From the NCBI GenBank assembly GCA_030431755.1, contig JAUIIK010000013.1, positions 1 to 58,522 of the forward strand: 58,522 nt of DNA, read 5' to 3'. Positions within the stretch are counted from its first letter, which is position 1, and the number at the start of each line of letters is the position of its first letter. The stretch is from Chloroflexia bacterium. Lineage in GTDB: Bacteria; Chloroflexota; Chloroflexia; Thermomicrobiales; CFX8. The position numbers were made by a program, and so were the translations under genes. Positions 7,851-16,149 of this stretch are shown piece by piece. The notes under the pieces were generated by a model. The model was not told the origin of the DNA, made no database searches, and saw only the letters and a program-made list of their open reading frames with translations.

Positions 7851-7970
7851 GATCCCTCCTGCGTCGGGATGCCTCGGTTGTTGCTGTGGCGTCTGCTGCC
7901 TGGTGCTGCGTGCGCACCACATCCGGGCAACCGGCAAGCGAACGGCTCACCTTGACGCATGAAGGACAAG
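7851..7970 (+). repeat. GATCCCTCGGG-family dispersed repeat, copy A
   Basis: Begins GATCCCTCCTGCG and continues with TTGCTGTGGCGTCTGCTGCC, ending near CTTGACGCATGAAGGACAA. It is a degraded relative of copies at 8169 and 38372, aligned over roughly 120 bp with copy B, including the shared tail CCTTGA...CATGAAGG. Confidence 0.6.
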
Positions 7971-8019
7971 TTGCGCCGGATCTCTCCGTCACGTGCCGCC
8001 GAGCACCTTCGTTTAGGAA

Positions 8020-8070
8020 CGCCCCGCTCCGAATCTGGCATCCCGAGGAAGGCGTCGCGCCCGAGGGATC
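8020..8070 (-). repeat. GATCCCTCGGG-family repeat, copy D (reversed)
   Basis: On the minus strand this reads GATCCCTCGGGCGCGACG, then CCTTCCTCGGGATGCCAGA, then TTCGGAGCGGGGCGTT. The ATCCC and GGGAT ends can pair as a hairpin. The copy at 38060-38110 is nearly the same in the same relative orientation, including the CGGAGCGGG tail, so D and E form one subfamily. Confidence 0.65.
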
Positions 8071-8168
8071 GTGTTGCGAGCGTGCCGCCCGCCGTTGCAG
8101 GACACGGCGATTGAGCGTACCGCAGCAACCGTGACCGACTTCGTCGGCGCGCGGCGCAGCCGGTCGAA

Positions 8169-8301
8169 GATCCCTCGAGCGCAAAGCCCTCCTCGGTATG
8201 ACCGTGTTGCTGTGGTGGGGTCTGCTGCATAGCGCTGCGTATCAACCGATCTCGGGCGCATCGCTAGCGAATGCGTTGCCTTGATCCATGAAGGGCACAA
8301 T
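8169..8301 (+). repeat. GATCCCTCGGG-family dispersed repeat, copy B
   Basis: Begins GATCCCTCGAGCGCAAAG, continues TGCTGTGGTGGGGTCTGCTG and ends CCTTGATCCATGAAGGGCA. It matches copy A in the same orientation and the copy at 38372. It ends about 50 bp before the stop codon of the nucleoside hydrolase gene. Confidence 0.65.
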
Positions 8302-8353
8302 GAATCACGCGCCGCATTGGTGAGACTCTGTCCCCAGTATCCGTGGGAACCGC

Positions 8354-9280
8354 TCAGCAGAGCGTCCGGTACAGGGTTTCTTTCCAGCGCGGGACGTCGA
8401 TCTCCCAACAGACCTCGATGTTCGGGTCGCGCTGGAGAACGCCGCGTTGGTCGACGACGGTCATTCCGCGAGTGACGTCCGACAGCACCTCGACATCGAC
8501 GTAGTGGGCGGACCGGCGCGTACAGACATCGGGATCGAGGGCGATCGCCATCGTGACCGGGTCGGGCAAGCCGATTCCGGACTCCTTGAACCAATCGCGG
8601 TTGGCCTTCAGCGCAAACAGATTGCAGTCGATCGTGAAGTGGGCCAGCGGCGTGTCGAACGACCGCACCAGCGCAATGTCGTCGTCATCGAGGTTGGCGT
8701 TGTCGCGGGAGTGCTCCGCGCCGACCATCAGCAACGGCAGCCCGGAGTGAAAGACGATGTGAGCGGCTTCGGGATCGACCCAGATGTTGTACTCGGCGGC
8801 TGGCGTGATGTTGCCGAGCGTCACCGCCGCGCCGCCCATCACGTAGGTCATCGGGATCTTGGCCGCGATGTCCGGCGCTTTACGGAGCGCCAGCGCGATA
8901 TTCGTGAGCGGGCCAAGCGTCACGAGAGTGACCTCGCCGGGATTCGCCCGCACACAGTCAATCAACGCATCGACGCCATGCTCCGGCTGCGGCTCGGCGG
9001 CCGGCGCAGGGTAGTTCATCCCGCCCATGCCGTCCGGACCGTGGAAGAACATTGCGTCGGCGATCTCGCGCACCAGCGGCCGCTCCGCACCGTCATAGAC
9101 CGGCGTCGACGCGCCGCACAGCTCGACGGTGTAGCGCGCGTTGATGCTGGCCTGCTCCAGCCCGACGTTCCCGCTGACCACCGAGATGCCAAGCACCTCG
9201 ACGTCCGGCCAGCGTAGCGCCATCAGGATCGCGACGGCATCGTCCGACGCCGTATCGGTATCAATCCAGAACTTTCTCAT
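8354..9280 (-). CDS. Inosine/uridine-preferring nucleoside hydrolase family protein
   Basis: A 308-residue protein of normal length for the IU-nucleoside hydrolase family, which cleaves the N-glycosidic bond of ribonucleosides with a bound Ca2+. The N-terminal metal site [13 protein letters not shown] (Asp7, Asp9, Asp13, Asp14) is intact. Also present are [27 protein letters not shown] and a late [11 protein letters not shown] carrying the last calcium ligand. It is the third gene of a minus-strand unit. Its ATG overlaps the DUF2071 gene by 4 bp, so the two are translationally coupled. A second family member sits at 22995-23951; the two are diverged. Substrate preference (purine, pyrimidine or other riboside) cannot be assigned. 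Confidence 0.93.
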   Translation of the reverse strand: MRKFWIDTDTASDDAVAILMALRWPDVEVLGISVVSGNVGLEQASINARYTVELCGASTPVYDGAERPLVREIADAMFFHGPDGMGGMNYPAPAAEPQPEHGVDALIDCVRANPGEVTLVTLGPLTNIALALRKAPDIAAKIPMTYVMGGAAVTLGNITPAAEYNIWVDPEAAHIVFHSGLPLLMVGAEHSRDNANLDDDDIALVRSFDTPLAHFTIDCNLFALKANRDWFKESGIGLPDPVTMAIALDPDVCTRRSAHYVDVEVLSDVTRGMTVVDQRGVLQRDPNIEVCWEIDVPRWKETLYRTLC

Positions 9281-10053
9281 CGACTCGCCTGCCCAGCTCC
9301 CGTGCCCATCGCCAACTCCTCCGGTCGCCAGACGTAGACATCCTGAAAGCGGGCGAAGCGCACGTGATCCGGCTGGGGCTTAAGGTCGATGCCCAGCCAC
9401 TCGCACATCGTATTGACGTGGATCTGGGCATCCGCTCGCTGGAGTGGCCACGGTCCGTGGTGAACCTCGCCGGCGAGAATCGCGCCGTCGCGCCGTTCCG
9501 CCAGGAGACGGTAGCGCTCGGTGAGCCAGTGCTCCAGCGTACCCGGTTGCGGCAGCTCGACCGGCCCGGTAGGGCGGTAGGAGATGGCCAGGTGGGCCGG
9601 TTCCACGCCGCGATGCGTCCGCCGCGACTGGTAGTCAATACGGTCGGCGCGCTGCCGCAACTCCATCCGCGCATTGAAATAGGGCAGGTGGAACCAGCGC
9701 CGCGCTGCCGCGACCGCCGCCCGGCTGGCTGCGTCCAGGCTGAAGAAGAAGACACCGTCCGTGTCGCCCAGGCGCGCATAGGTCCGCACATTGAGCTCCA
9801 GGAAGCTGGAGATCTGCGGAAAACCAGGTAGTCCGCGTGCCCGAACATCGGTCATCGCGAAGGGCACGACGGCGAGCCAGGCGGACCCGTCGAACGTGTC
9901 TACCTCCAACGCCGGTGGCAGCAACGCCTGGATATCCTCCGGCGGCACCCTCCAGTGGGCGAAGAGCAGGTCATGCCAGCGCTGCGCCATCGCCCAACGG
10001 CCCGCCGCCAGCGGGTACGGACGATGGTCAATGACGTCGAGTGTGTCAATCAC
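9277..10053 (-). CDS. DUF2071 (YqjF-like) family protein
   Basis: A 258-residue protein with the DUF2071 pattern. Examples are [21 protein letters not shown] near the N-terminus, [17 protein letters not shown], the [11 protein letters not shown] strand, [29 protein letters not shown], and a conserved H-x-GPWPLQ near the end. Family members form an acetoacetate-decarboxylase-like barrel, and their biochemical role is not established. It is coupled by 4-bp overlaps to a small acidic protein upstream and to the nucleoside hydrolase downstream, so the three are probably co-expressed. What a DUF2071 protein would do beside a nucleoside hydrolase is unknown. Confidence 0.88.
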   Translation of the reverse strand: MIDTLDVIDHRPYPLAAGRWAMAQRWHDLLFAHWRVPPEDIQALLPPALEVDTFDGSAWLAVVPFAMTDVRARGLPGFPQISSFLELNVRTYARLGDTDGVFFFSLDAASRAAVAAARRWFHLPYFNARMELRQRADRIDYQSRRTHRGVEPAHLAISYRPTGPVELPQPGTLEHWLTERYRLLAERRDGAILAGEVHHGPWPLQRADAQIHVNTMCEWLGIDLKPQPDHVRFARFQDVYVWRPEELAMGTGAGQASR

Positions 10054-10358
10054 CGCCTGGACGATTCCTCGTCCTCACGGCTCACCTCGTCGGTCGTCTC
10101 CTCGAACGCTTCGCGGTCCTGGACGGCGCGCTTGGCCGAACGAGCCGCGCTCTGGCCCGCATCCTCGGCCGCGCTCGCGCCTTCGCGGGCGACCTCGCCT
10201 GTGGCATCTTCGAGCTCGGCGACTTCATCGGGTGTCATCTCGACATACTGGCCGTAGGATCGGGCCTTCGATTCGCCGCCGTCATCATCGCCATCCTCGC
10301 CACGGCGCTTCGGGGGACGCCGCGGATCAATCTCTTTCGGAATCCTGCGGAAGGACAT
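10050..10358 (-). CDS. Small charged, probably disordered hypothetical protein
   Basis: A 102-residue protein of no recognised family. The N-terminus is basic (MSFRRIPKEIDPRRPPKRRG), followed by an acidic cluster (GEDGDDDGGES), a moderately conserved-looking patch (YGQYVEMTPDEVAELEDA) and an Ala/Glu/Arg-rich tail likely to be helical or disordered. There is no signal peptide, membrane segment or cysteine. It is kept as a real gene because its ATG has a GAGCGAG upstream, its stop overlaps the DUF2071 start by 4 bp, and codon use is like the neighbours. It would be the first gene of the nucleoside hydrolase operon. Confidence 0.65.
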   Translation of the reverse strand: MSFRRIPKEIDPRRPPKRRGEDGDDDGGESKARSYGQYVEMTPDEVAELEDATGEVAREGASAAEDAGQSAARSAKRAVQDREAFEETTDEVSREDEESSRR

Positions 10359-10383
10359 ACTCGCTCCTCTGTACTAACGGTTC

Positions 10384-10830
10384 TCAATCATCGCTGAACT
10401 TGCACAACCGCACGAAGTCCTGCCGGGCGCGATCACGACGAAAGACCGCTTCCTCACGCCAGCCGCGCCGGCGGTAAAACTCGTGCGCGGCGCTGTCCTG
10501 GACAGTATGCACCGAAAGTTTATGACATCCGGCGTTCCAGCAGAAATCTTCGAATTGCCTGACCAGCTCATTGCCGACGCCACTGCCTCGAGCAGGTTCG
10601 GCAACCATCAGCTCGCTGAGATGGCCGACACCAGCGCCGTACCGTCCGCGCCCAATACCGACGATTGCGCCAACCACATCGCGTGCAACTAAGCACATCG
10701 TACCTCCGGACCAATCCGCGTCAGGATCGTGGCCCGCGCCCATGTGCCAGGCGTCCCAGGCGACGTCCAGAAACGCCTCGATCTCGTGGTCGTCCGCGCC
10801 AGTGTGGGCCGCGATCGTGAATTGCGCCAT
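10384..10830 (-). CDS. GNAT family N-acetyltransferase
   Basis: A single GNAT domain of 148 residues that transfers an acetyl group from acetyl-CoA to an unknown amine. The fold's markers are the beta-4 strand LSELMVAEPARGSGVGNELVRQF, with the CoA loop R-G-S-G-V-G, then a strand and helix CHKLSVHTVQDSAAHEFYRRRGW ending in the usual G-W/F-x-E pattern. No substrate-specific features are recognisable. It is transcribed alone on the minus strand, 25 bp upstream of the small acidic protein gene, and could be the leader of that operon. Confidence 0.88.
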   Translation of the reverse strand: MAQFTIAAHTGADDHEIEAFLDVAWDAWHMGAGHDPDADWSGGTMCLVARDVVGAIVGIGRGRYGAGVGHLSELMVAEPARGSGVGNELVRQFEDFCWNAGCHKLSVHTVQDSAAHEFYRRRGWREEAVFRRDRARQDFVRLCKFSDD

Positions 10831-10874
10831 GTTGTCCTTTCATACTATTTCACGGTCAGTGAGTCCGGTTGAGT

Positions 10875-10950
10875 GTAGGGGCACCCTCTGGGTCCACGCC
10901 CCTACCAATGTCACCAATTTCCTGCCATCGACTACCTGAATCAGTATCAG
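10875..10950. repeat. GTAGGGG-family dispersed repeat
   Basis: Inverted arms GTAGGGGC (10875-10882) and GCCCCTAC (10898-10905) enclose 15 bp. They are followed by a tail containing TGTCACC, CTGCCATCGAC and CCTGAATCAGTAT. The same tail follows the repeats at 38231 and 47965, so it belongs to the element. Confidence 0.7.
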
Positions 10951-10954
10951 ATGC

Positions 10955-10984
10955 AGAGGAGCGTCCCCGAAGGAACGCTCCTCT
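10955..10984 (-). terminator. Hairpin terminator candidate downstream of NHL gene
   Basis: Perfect 10-bp stem AGAGGAGCGT (10955-10964) with ACGCTCCTCT (10975-10984) and a 10-nt loop, 27 bp beyond the stop of the minus-strand NHL gene. There is no U-rich tail, so termination is only likely. Confidence 0.5.
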
Positions 10985-11011
10985 CGTTAGCTATCTGCTC
11001 CAACGGTCGCG

Positions 11012-13801
11012 CTAGGCGGGGCTGAACATCTGTACCCGCGCATTGTCTCCATCAGCCACGATGACGTTGCCCATCGCGTCGATCGCGATGCCGAGGGGGT
11101 TCATCAGTTGGCCGTCACCGCTACCGAGCGTGCCGAACTGGGCGTAGTAGCCGCCGGTCGGCGTGAACTTCTGGACCCGATTGTTGTTCGCATCGGTCAC
11201 GTAGACGTAGCCGGCGGAATCGACCGCCACGAACGCCGGGACATCGAACTGACCATCGCCGGTTCCGAAGCTGCCCCATTGGCGGATGTAGTTGCCATCG
11301 AGGTCGAACTGCTGGACACGGTGGTTCAGCTGGTCGGTGACGTAGACCGACGTGCCCCAGACCGCGACGCCGCCAGGCTGGTTGAATTCGCCATTGCCGT
11401 TGCCCATCGTACCCCAGGCGGCCATGTAGACGCCGGATGAGCTGAACTTCTGGACGCGGTGGTTGAACTCATCGACCACATAGATGTTGTCGTTGCCGTC
11501 AACCGCGATCCCGAGCGGCTGGTTGAACTGGCCGTTGCCGCTGCCGATCCCGCCCCAGGTCATCATCTGCTGGCCCTGCCGGTTGTACTTGACGACGCGG
11601 TCATTGGCGGAATCGCTGACATAGATGTTGCCCATGCTATCCACGGCGGCGTCCGTAGGAATCGCCAGCGGGATATTCGGCGCCATCTGCGATCCCGGCT
11701 CGCCCCACTCGGTGATGTAGGCGCCGGCGGCGGTGAACGATTTGACCTGGTTGAGGCCATCGTCCACGACCAGGATGTTGCCAGCCGGGTCGAGCGCGAC
11801 ACCAACCGGTTCGATGAAGCGGCCCCGGCTGTCGCCGAAGATCTGGCCGGCATAGGAACCGTCGGCGGTCCACAGCGCCTGGATACGGTTGTTGTTGATA
11901 TCGGCAACGTAGATCATGTCGGCTGACTTCAGCGCGATGATGCCCGGATTGGCCAGCTCACCTGCGGCAGCGCCGGGCATGCCCCAGGCCGCTATGTAGT
12001 TGCCCTGGGTGTCGGTGACCTTCACCCGGCCGTTGTTCGTGTCACCGCTGTAAATGCGCGTGCCATCGGGGCTGATCTCGATACCTGTCGGACGATCATA
12101 CTCGTCCTGCCCCGTTCCGAAGCTGCCCCACTTGCGCTGGTAGACACCGTTCTGGTCGAACACCTGGACGCGGTCATTGCCGGCATCGGTTACATAGACG
12201 ATGCTCCCGGCACTGATCGCGATATCGAGCGGCTGGTCGAATTGACCGTCCGCCGCGCCAGCCGTGCCCCACTTGGTCAGGTAGCTGCCGGTGCTGTTGA
12301 ACTTCTGAACGCGGTGATTGGTCGCGTCTGCGACATAGACATTCCCTGCCGGATCAATGGCGATCCCGGCGGGCTGGTTGAACTGACCATCGCCAGCGCC
12401 CAGGGAGCCCCACTGCGTGATGTACTGCCCGTTCTGGTCGAACTTCTGAACCCGATGGTTGTTGACATCCGAGACGTAGACGTTATTCGCCGAGTCAACG
12501 GCGATGCCGACCGGGGTCATAAACTGCCCGTTGTTCGACCCGTTGCTGCCCCACTGGGTCAGGTACTGGCCGAGCGGGTCGTACTTCATGACACGGTCAT
12601 TGGACGAGTCAGTCACGTACATGTTCCCGGCCGAGTCGAACGCGATGCCTGAGGGCTGGATGAGCCAGCGGGAGGGCTCGCTCGGCTCTCCGAACTTGCC
12701 GGCGTAGTTGTAGGTCGAAGCCGGCACCTCGGTCGCCGTCGGTGTCAGGGTCGCGGTCTCCGTGGCAGTCGGGCTGGCTGTTTCCGTCATCGTGACCGTC
12801 TCGGTCGTCGACGGCGACGCGGAGGCGGTTGGCGAGGAAGTCGGCGTCGTTTCCGTCGGGGTTGGCGTGACAACGATCTGTTCGTAGCGCCAGGCGTAGT
12901 AATGCTGGCCGACGTTGCCCTGCTCGACCTGCCATTGCGGCGCGTTCGACGGCGTATAGGTCAGACAGCGTCGCTCGAAGCACTGAATCAGCACCGACTT
13001 GACGACGTTCGCGACCTTGATCTCGGCCCAATAGGCTTCGGTCGTCGGCAGTCCGGTCGCAAAGTACGGATTCTCGAAGAGCGGCGCGGTCGTCGTCTGG
13101 CCATCTTCGACGACGAGCCCGGTTGAGTTCATGAAATCCCAGAAGGGCGCGGCCACGACATGGTCGATGCCCGGCGCTTGGACCCGGTTCGCGGCGGTGA
13201 TGTTGTACTGGGCGTAGCTCTGGTCGTCGCCGACGTTGCCAGCACGGTCGACCGTCTGGGTGATCATCGTACCGGTCGCCAGTGGCGGCAGGCTGCGGAG
13301 ATTCGACATCGAAGCGTAGGTCGGGCCGAGCACGTCGTCGGCGTCGCCGGCAACGTTGACCTCGGCGGCGGTGTACTGCTGGAAGCTGTTGTCACCAGCC
13401 TGGAGCTGGCCGGTCATGAGCTCATTGACGAGCAGTCCGTTGGTGACGTACCAGATCGACTCCGGGTCGCCGGCTGTCGGGTGGGTGATCTCCATCCGGG
13501 ATTTGTCGTAGTACTGGACCTCGCGCTGCCCGCCGGGTGAGTCGGCGTAGGCCTCCATCATAGACGTCGTAAACGCGTCCGGACCCCAGTTCCAGGTGCG
13601 GGTAACGAGCCCATCGCGCACTGGTTGGTCAGTGCGTTCCCAGACCCGTTGGAAGTACTGATTGCCGGGATCTTCGGCAGCAACGCCGAGATAAACGGCA
13701 AGCATCAGCACCATCGCGCCGAGCACTGCAACGATCTTCAGATGCCTCGAACGAACCACGCCGCCCCCTGTCATCGTGTCAATTGGTCTGCCTTCGGTCA
13801 C
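11012..13801 (-). CDS. Membrane-anchored 12-repeat NHL protein with lineage-specific N-terminal domain
   Basis: A 929-residue surface protein. One transmembrane helix (about 20-42) is followed by an extracytoplasmic domain to about residue 310, ending FERRCLTYTPSNAPQWQVE and then GNVGQHYYAWRYE. The same domain occurs in the CAP protein at 53139-55031. Next comes a Thr/Pro/Ser linker rich in PTxT, then twelve NHL repeats to the end (each V/IYVxDxxNxRVQxF...WG), enough for two six-bladed propellers. NHL propellers bind proteins, RNA or glycans, or act as lyases; no catalytic set is recognisable. The start is GTG; an ATG nine codons later is the alternative. It has no neighbour on its strand within 180 bp and a hairpin behind it. 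Confidence 0.85.
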   Translation of the reverse strand: MTEGRPIDTMTGGGVVRSRHLKIVAVLGAMVLMLAVYLGVAAEDPGNQYFQRVWERTDQPVRDGLVTRTWNWGPDAFTTSMMEAYADSPGGQREVQYYDKSRMEITHPTAGDPESIWYVTNGLLVNELMTGQLQAGDNSFQQYTAAEVNVAGDADDVLGPTYASMSNLRSLPPLATGTMITQTVDRAGNVGDDQSYAQYNITAANRVQAPGIDHVVAAPFWDFMNSTGLVVEDGQTTTAPLFENPYFATGLPTTEAYWAEIKVANVVKSVLIQCFERRCLTYTPSNAPQWQVEQGNVGQHYYAWRYEQIVVTPTPTETTPTSSPTASASPSTTETVTMTETASPTATETATLTPTATEVPASTYNYAGKFGEPSEPSRWLIQPSGIAFDSAGNMYVTDSSNDRVMKYDPLGQYLTQWGSNGSNNGQFMTPVGIAVDSANNVYVSDVNNHRVQKFDQNGQYITQWGSLGAGDGQFNQPAGIAIDPAGNVYVADATNHRVQKFNSTGSYLTKWGTAGAADGQFDQPLDIAISAGSIVYVTDAGNDRVQVFDQNGVYQRKWGSFGTGQDEYDRPTGIEISPDGTRIYSGDTNNGRVKVTDTQGNYIAAWGMPGAAAGELANPGIIALKSADMIYVADINNNRIQALWTADGSYAGQIFGDSRGRFIEPVGVALDPAGNILVVDDGLNQVKSFTAAGAYITEWGEPGSQMAPNIPLAIPTDAAVDSMGNIYVSDSANDRVVKYNRQGQQMMTWGGIGSGNGQFNQPLGIAVDGNDNIYVVDEFNHRVQKFSSSGVYMAAWGTMGNGNGEFNQPGGVAVWGTSVYVTDQLNHRVQQFDLDGNYIRQWGSFGTGDGQFDVPAFVAVDSAGYVYVTDANNNRVQKFTPTGGYYAQFGTLGSGDGQLMNPLGIAIDAMGNVIVADGDNARVQMFSPA

Positions 13802-14057
13802 CCCCAGACTAACACGGCGCTACCGTGAGCGCATACTCATGATGGTCGCAGCGCTGGAGATCATGCGCAGCGGCCAAGTGTCCGTGTTGGAGGGGGCTGC
13901 GGCACATCGGCGTCGAAGGTGCGGTATCTGGTCTCCAGCAGGTGGTCGGGCAGTGAACGTTTGCGGGGGCCAACGGACGACGTAGTTTCCGGGGCACGTG
14001 GTGTGTCGGGAATTGCCGGCGCACGGTGAACGTTAACTGTGTACGGAAGGAGAATGG

Positions 14058-16049
14058 ATGAACGAACCAGAACTGAACTTGACACGCCTCATCGAGGTCG
14101 CCCAGCGCGGCGGCATGTCGCGACGCGAGGCACTGAAACGAGCTACCGCGCTGGGTCTGTCAGCGCCTCTCATCGCAGGACTGCTTGCCGCCTGCGGTGA
14201 CGACGATGATGACGATGACGACGCAGGCGAGCCCACCGCGACGTCTGCCGGCGGCGGCGAGGAACCAACGTCAACCGCCGAAACGGGCGACGCCACCGCA
14301 ACTGAAGCCGAAGAGGCGGCGACCGAAACGCCCGGCAACGAAGGCGGAGGCGAATCAACGGCTACCGATGAGCTGTCGGACCCGACAGCTACCGAGGAGT
14401 CAGCGCCGGCTGCCGGCGGCGGTGGCCGTCTGGACATCATCGCCTGGCAAGCGGCGACGATCCTCAACGCGCACCTCGCCCAGGGCGGCAAGGACACCTT
14501 CGCCGCGCGCATCTGCGCCGAGCCGCTTGCCGACATCGACCCCGATGGCCAGCTCGTTCCGATCCTGGCGCGCGAGATTCCGTCGCTCGAGAATGGCGAT
14601 GTCGCGGCCGACGGCACGAGCGTCACCTGGCGGCTACGCGAAAACGTTGCTTGGCACGACGGCGAGCCATTCACTGCCGACGACGTCGTCTTCACCTGGC
14701 AGTACATCACCCACCCGGACGCATCGACCTCGACGGCGGGCACCTACGCCGCGATCGAGTCGGTCGAGGCGATCGATGACGTCACTGTGCAGGTCACCTT
14801 CAGCGAGCCGATCCCCGATTGGTTCAACGCCTTCACCGCCACAACCGGCATCATCCTGCCCGAGCACGTCCTCGCCGACTGGATCGGCGCGGATGCCCAG
14901 GACGCCCCCTACAACATGGCGCCTATCGGCACAGGACCATTCCAAGTTGTCGACTTCAAGCCCGGCGATACCGTCAGCTATGAGCTCAACCCGTCATATT
15001 GGGATCCTGGCAAGCCCGGATTCGACGCCGTCGAGCTCAAGGGTGGCGGAGACGCTGCCTCGGCTGCACGCGCCGTCCTCGAAACCGGCGACTTCGACTT
15101 CGCGCCTTTCCTACAGGTCGAGCCGGAGCTGCTGGCCTCGATGCAAGATGCCGGCATCGGGTCGATTGGCTCGACCAGAGCCTCAGTCGTCGAGCGGGTC
15201 GTGCTCCAGTTCAGCGACCCCAACGAAGAGGTCGACGGCGAACGCGCGCATATCTCCACCCACCATCCGGCTATCTCCGAACTCGAGTTCCGCCAGGCGA
15301 TGGCGCTGCTGGTGGACCGCGAATCGATCGCTACTCAGCTCTACGGCCCATCCGGTGAGGCAACCGCCAACACGCTGCCGGGACCGCCGCGCTTTGCATC
15401 GACAAACACATCCTTCGAGTTTGATGTCGAACAGGCAATGGAGGCACTGGACGCCGCCGGCTGGGAACTCGTCGACGGCCTCCGCACGAAGGGCGAGTAT
15501 CAAACCGACTTCGTCTTCCAGACAACGGTCAACAGCGTCCGCCAGAAGTCGCAAGAGATCATCAAGCAATCGTTCGAGGAGGCCGGCATCCGGGTCGAGA
15601 TCAAGGCCATTGAAAGCAGCGTCTACTTCTCCGGCGATGTCGGCAATCCGGACACCTGGACGAAGTTCTACGCCGATATGGGCATGTGGTCCTCGGGCGG
15701 CACGCTCTACCCGCTCCAGTACATGGGACTCTACAAGTCAACGAACATCGAGACAGACATCCCACAGCAGTCGAACGACTGGGTGCGCGGCAATTCCTCA
15801 CGTTGGTTCGGGACGCCCGCAAGCGACGAGTACAACGAACTGTGGCTACAGGCTGAGAGTGAGCTGGATCCGGAGACGCAGAACGAGCTCTTTATCCGGA
15901 TGAACGACATCATCGTCGACAACGTCGTCGAGATTCCGCTCGTCTGGCGCTTCCAGACCTACGCCGTCAAGAACGACATCGCTGGCCTCAACCCCTCGGG
16001 TTGGTCCAACGAGATCTGGAACATCCAGGACTGGACTCGCGAGGAGTAG
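14058..16049 (+). CDS. ABC transporter substrate-binding lipoprotein, family 5 (peptide/nickel type)
   Basis: A 663-residue solute-binding protein. The leader has a twin-arginine-like SRREALK (Arg22-Arg23) and lipobox LLAAC (Cys46). An eight-aspartate run and an acidic, Thr/Glu/Ala-rich linker follow to about residue 118. The family-5 (DppA/OppA) fold comes next: VTWRLRENVAWHDGEPFTADD, MAPIGTGPFQV, ISELEFRQAMALLVDRESIA and a final EIPLVWRF. The ligand (peptide, metal chelate or sugar) is undetermined. No permease or ATPase gene is nearby, so it is an orphan or works with a distant transporter. The ATG is preceded by GGAAGGAG, and a strong hairpin follows the stop, so it is a monocistronic unit. 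Confidence 0.92.
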   Translation: MNEPELNLTRLIEVAQRGGMSRREALKRATALGLSAPLIAGLLAACGDDDDDDDDAGEPTATSAGGGEEPTSTAETGDATATEAEEAATETPGNEGGGESTATDELSDPTATEESAPAAGGGGRLDIIAWQAATILNAHLAQGGKDTFAARICAEPLADIDPDGQLVPILAREIPSLENGDVAADGTSVTWRLRENVAWHDGEPFTADDVVFTWQYITHPDASTSTAGTYAAIESVEAIDDVTVQVTFSEPIPDWFNAFTATTGIILPEHVLADWIGADAQDAPYNMAPIGTGPFQVVDFKPGDTVSYELNPSYWDPGKPGFDAVELKGGGDAASAARAVLETGDFDFAPFLQVEPELLASMQDAGIGSIGSTRASVVERVVLQFSDPNEEVDGERAHISTHHPAISELEFRQAMALLVDRESIATQLYGPSGEATANTLPGPPRFASTNTSFEFDVEQAMEALDAAGWELVDGLRTKGEYQTDFVFQTTVNSVRQKSQEIIKQSFEEAGIRVEIKAIESSVYFSGDVGNPDTWTKFYADMGMWSSGGTLYPLQYMGLYKSTNIETDIPQQSNDWVRGNSSRWFGTPASDEYNELWLQAESELDPETQNELFIRMNDIIVDNVVEIPLVWRFQTYAVKNDIAGLNPSGWSNEIWNIQDWTREE

Positions 16050-16058
16050 CACTGGACA

Positions 16059-16091
16059 GACCGCGGCCTGCGCGACCGGCAGGCCGCGGTC
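16059..16091 (+). terminator. Hairpin terminator after substrate-binding protein gene
   Basis: Perfect 12-bp stem GACCGCGGCCTG (16059-16070) with CAGGCCGCGGTC (16080-16091), a 9-nt loop and a short TTAAA after it. It lies between convergent genes and may work in both directions. Confidence 0.7.
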
Positions 16092-16149
16092 TTAAACGTG
16101 GGCTATGCTCGCGCTGTGAAGTTGGCCAGATGCACGGACGGAACGCAGG

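Larger units (their letters stand above)
7518..8353. other. Repeat-rich intergenic region between convergent genes
   Basis: This stretch has no convincing gene. Overlapping short open frames run in all directions without domains or ribosome sites. It holds three copies of a palindromic repeat family (7851, 8034-8070 reversed, 8169; listed separately). A stretch around 7686-7830 translates to protein-like text (WYGANQYSP, PWRYRVVVSIP) and could be a decayed gene remnant, but it has no start, stop or recognisable family. Confidence 0.55.

Noticed and set aside
7547-8134. Open frame of 195 codons in the repeat-rich gap
   Set aside because: It is a translation of the GATCCCTCGGG repeats with no domain or ribosome site, overlapped by open frames in other phases.
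14200-14240. Aspartate-codon run in the substrate-binding protein as a recombination hotspot or unstable repeat
   Set aside because: Mixed GAC/GAT codons and a frequent acidic linker in lipoproteins of this type explain it.
14185-15903. Long 572-codon open frame inside the substrate-binding protein gene
   Set aside because: Antiphase shadow: Ser/Arg/Pro-rich low-complexity translation, while the main frame has a full lipoprotein and family-5 domain.
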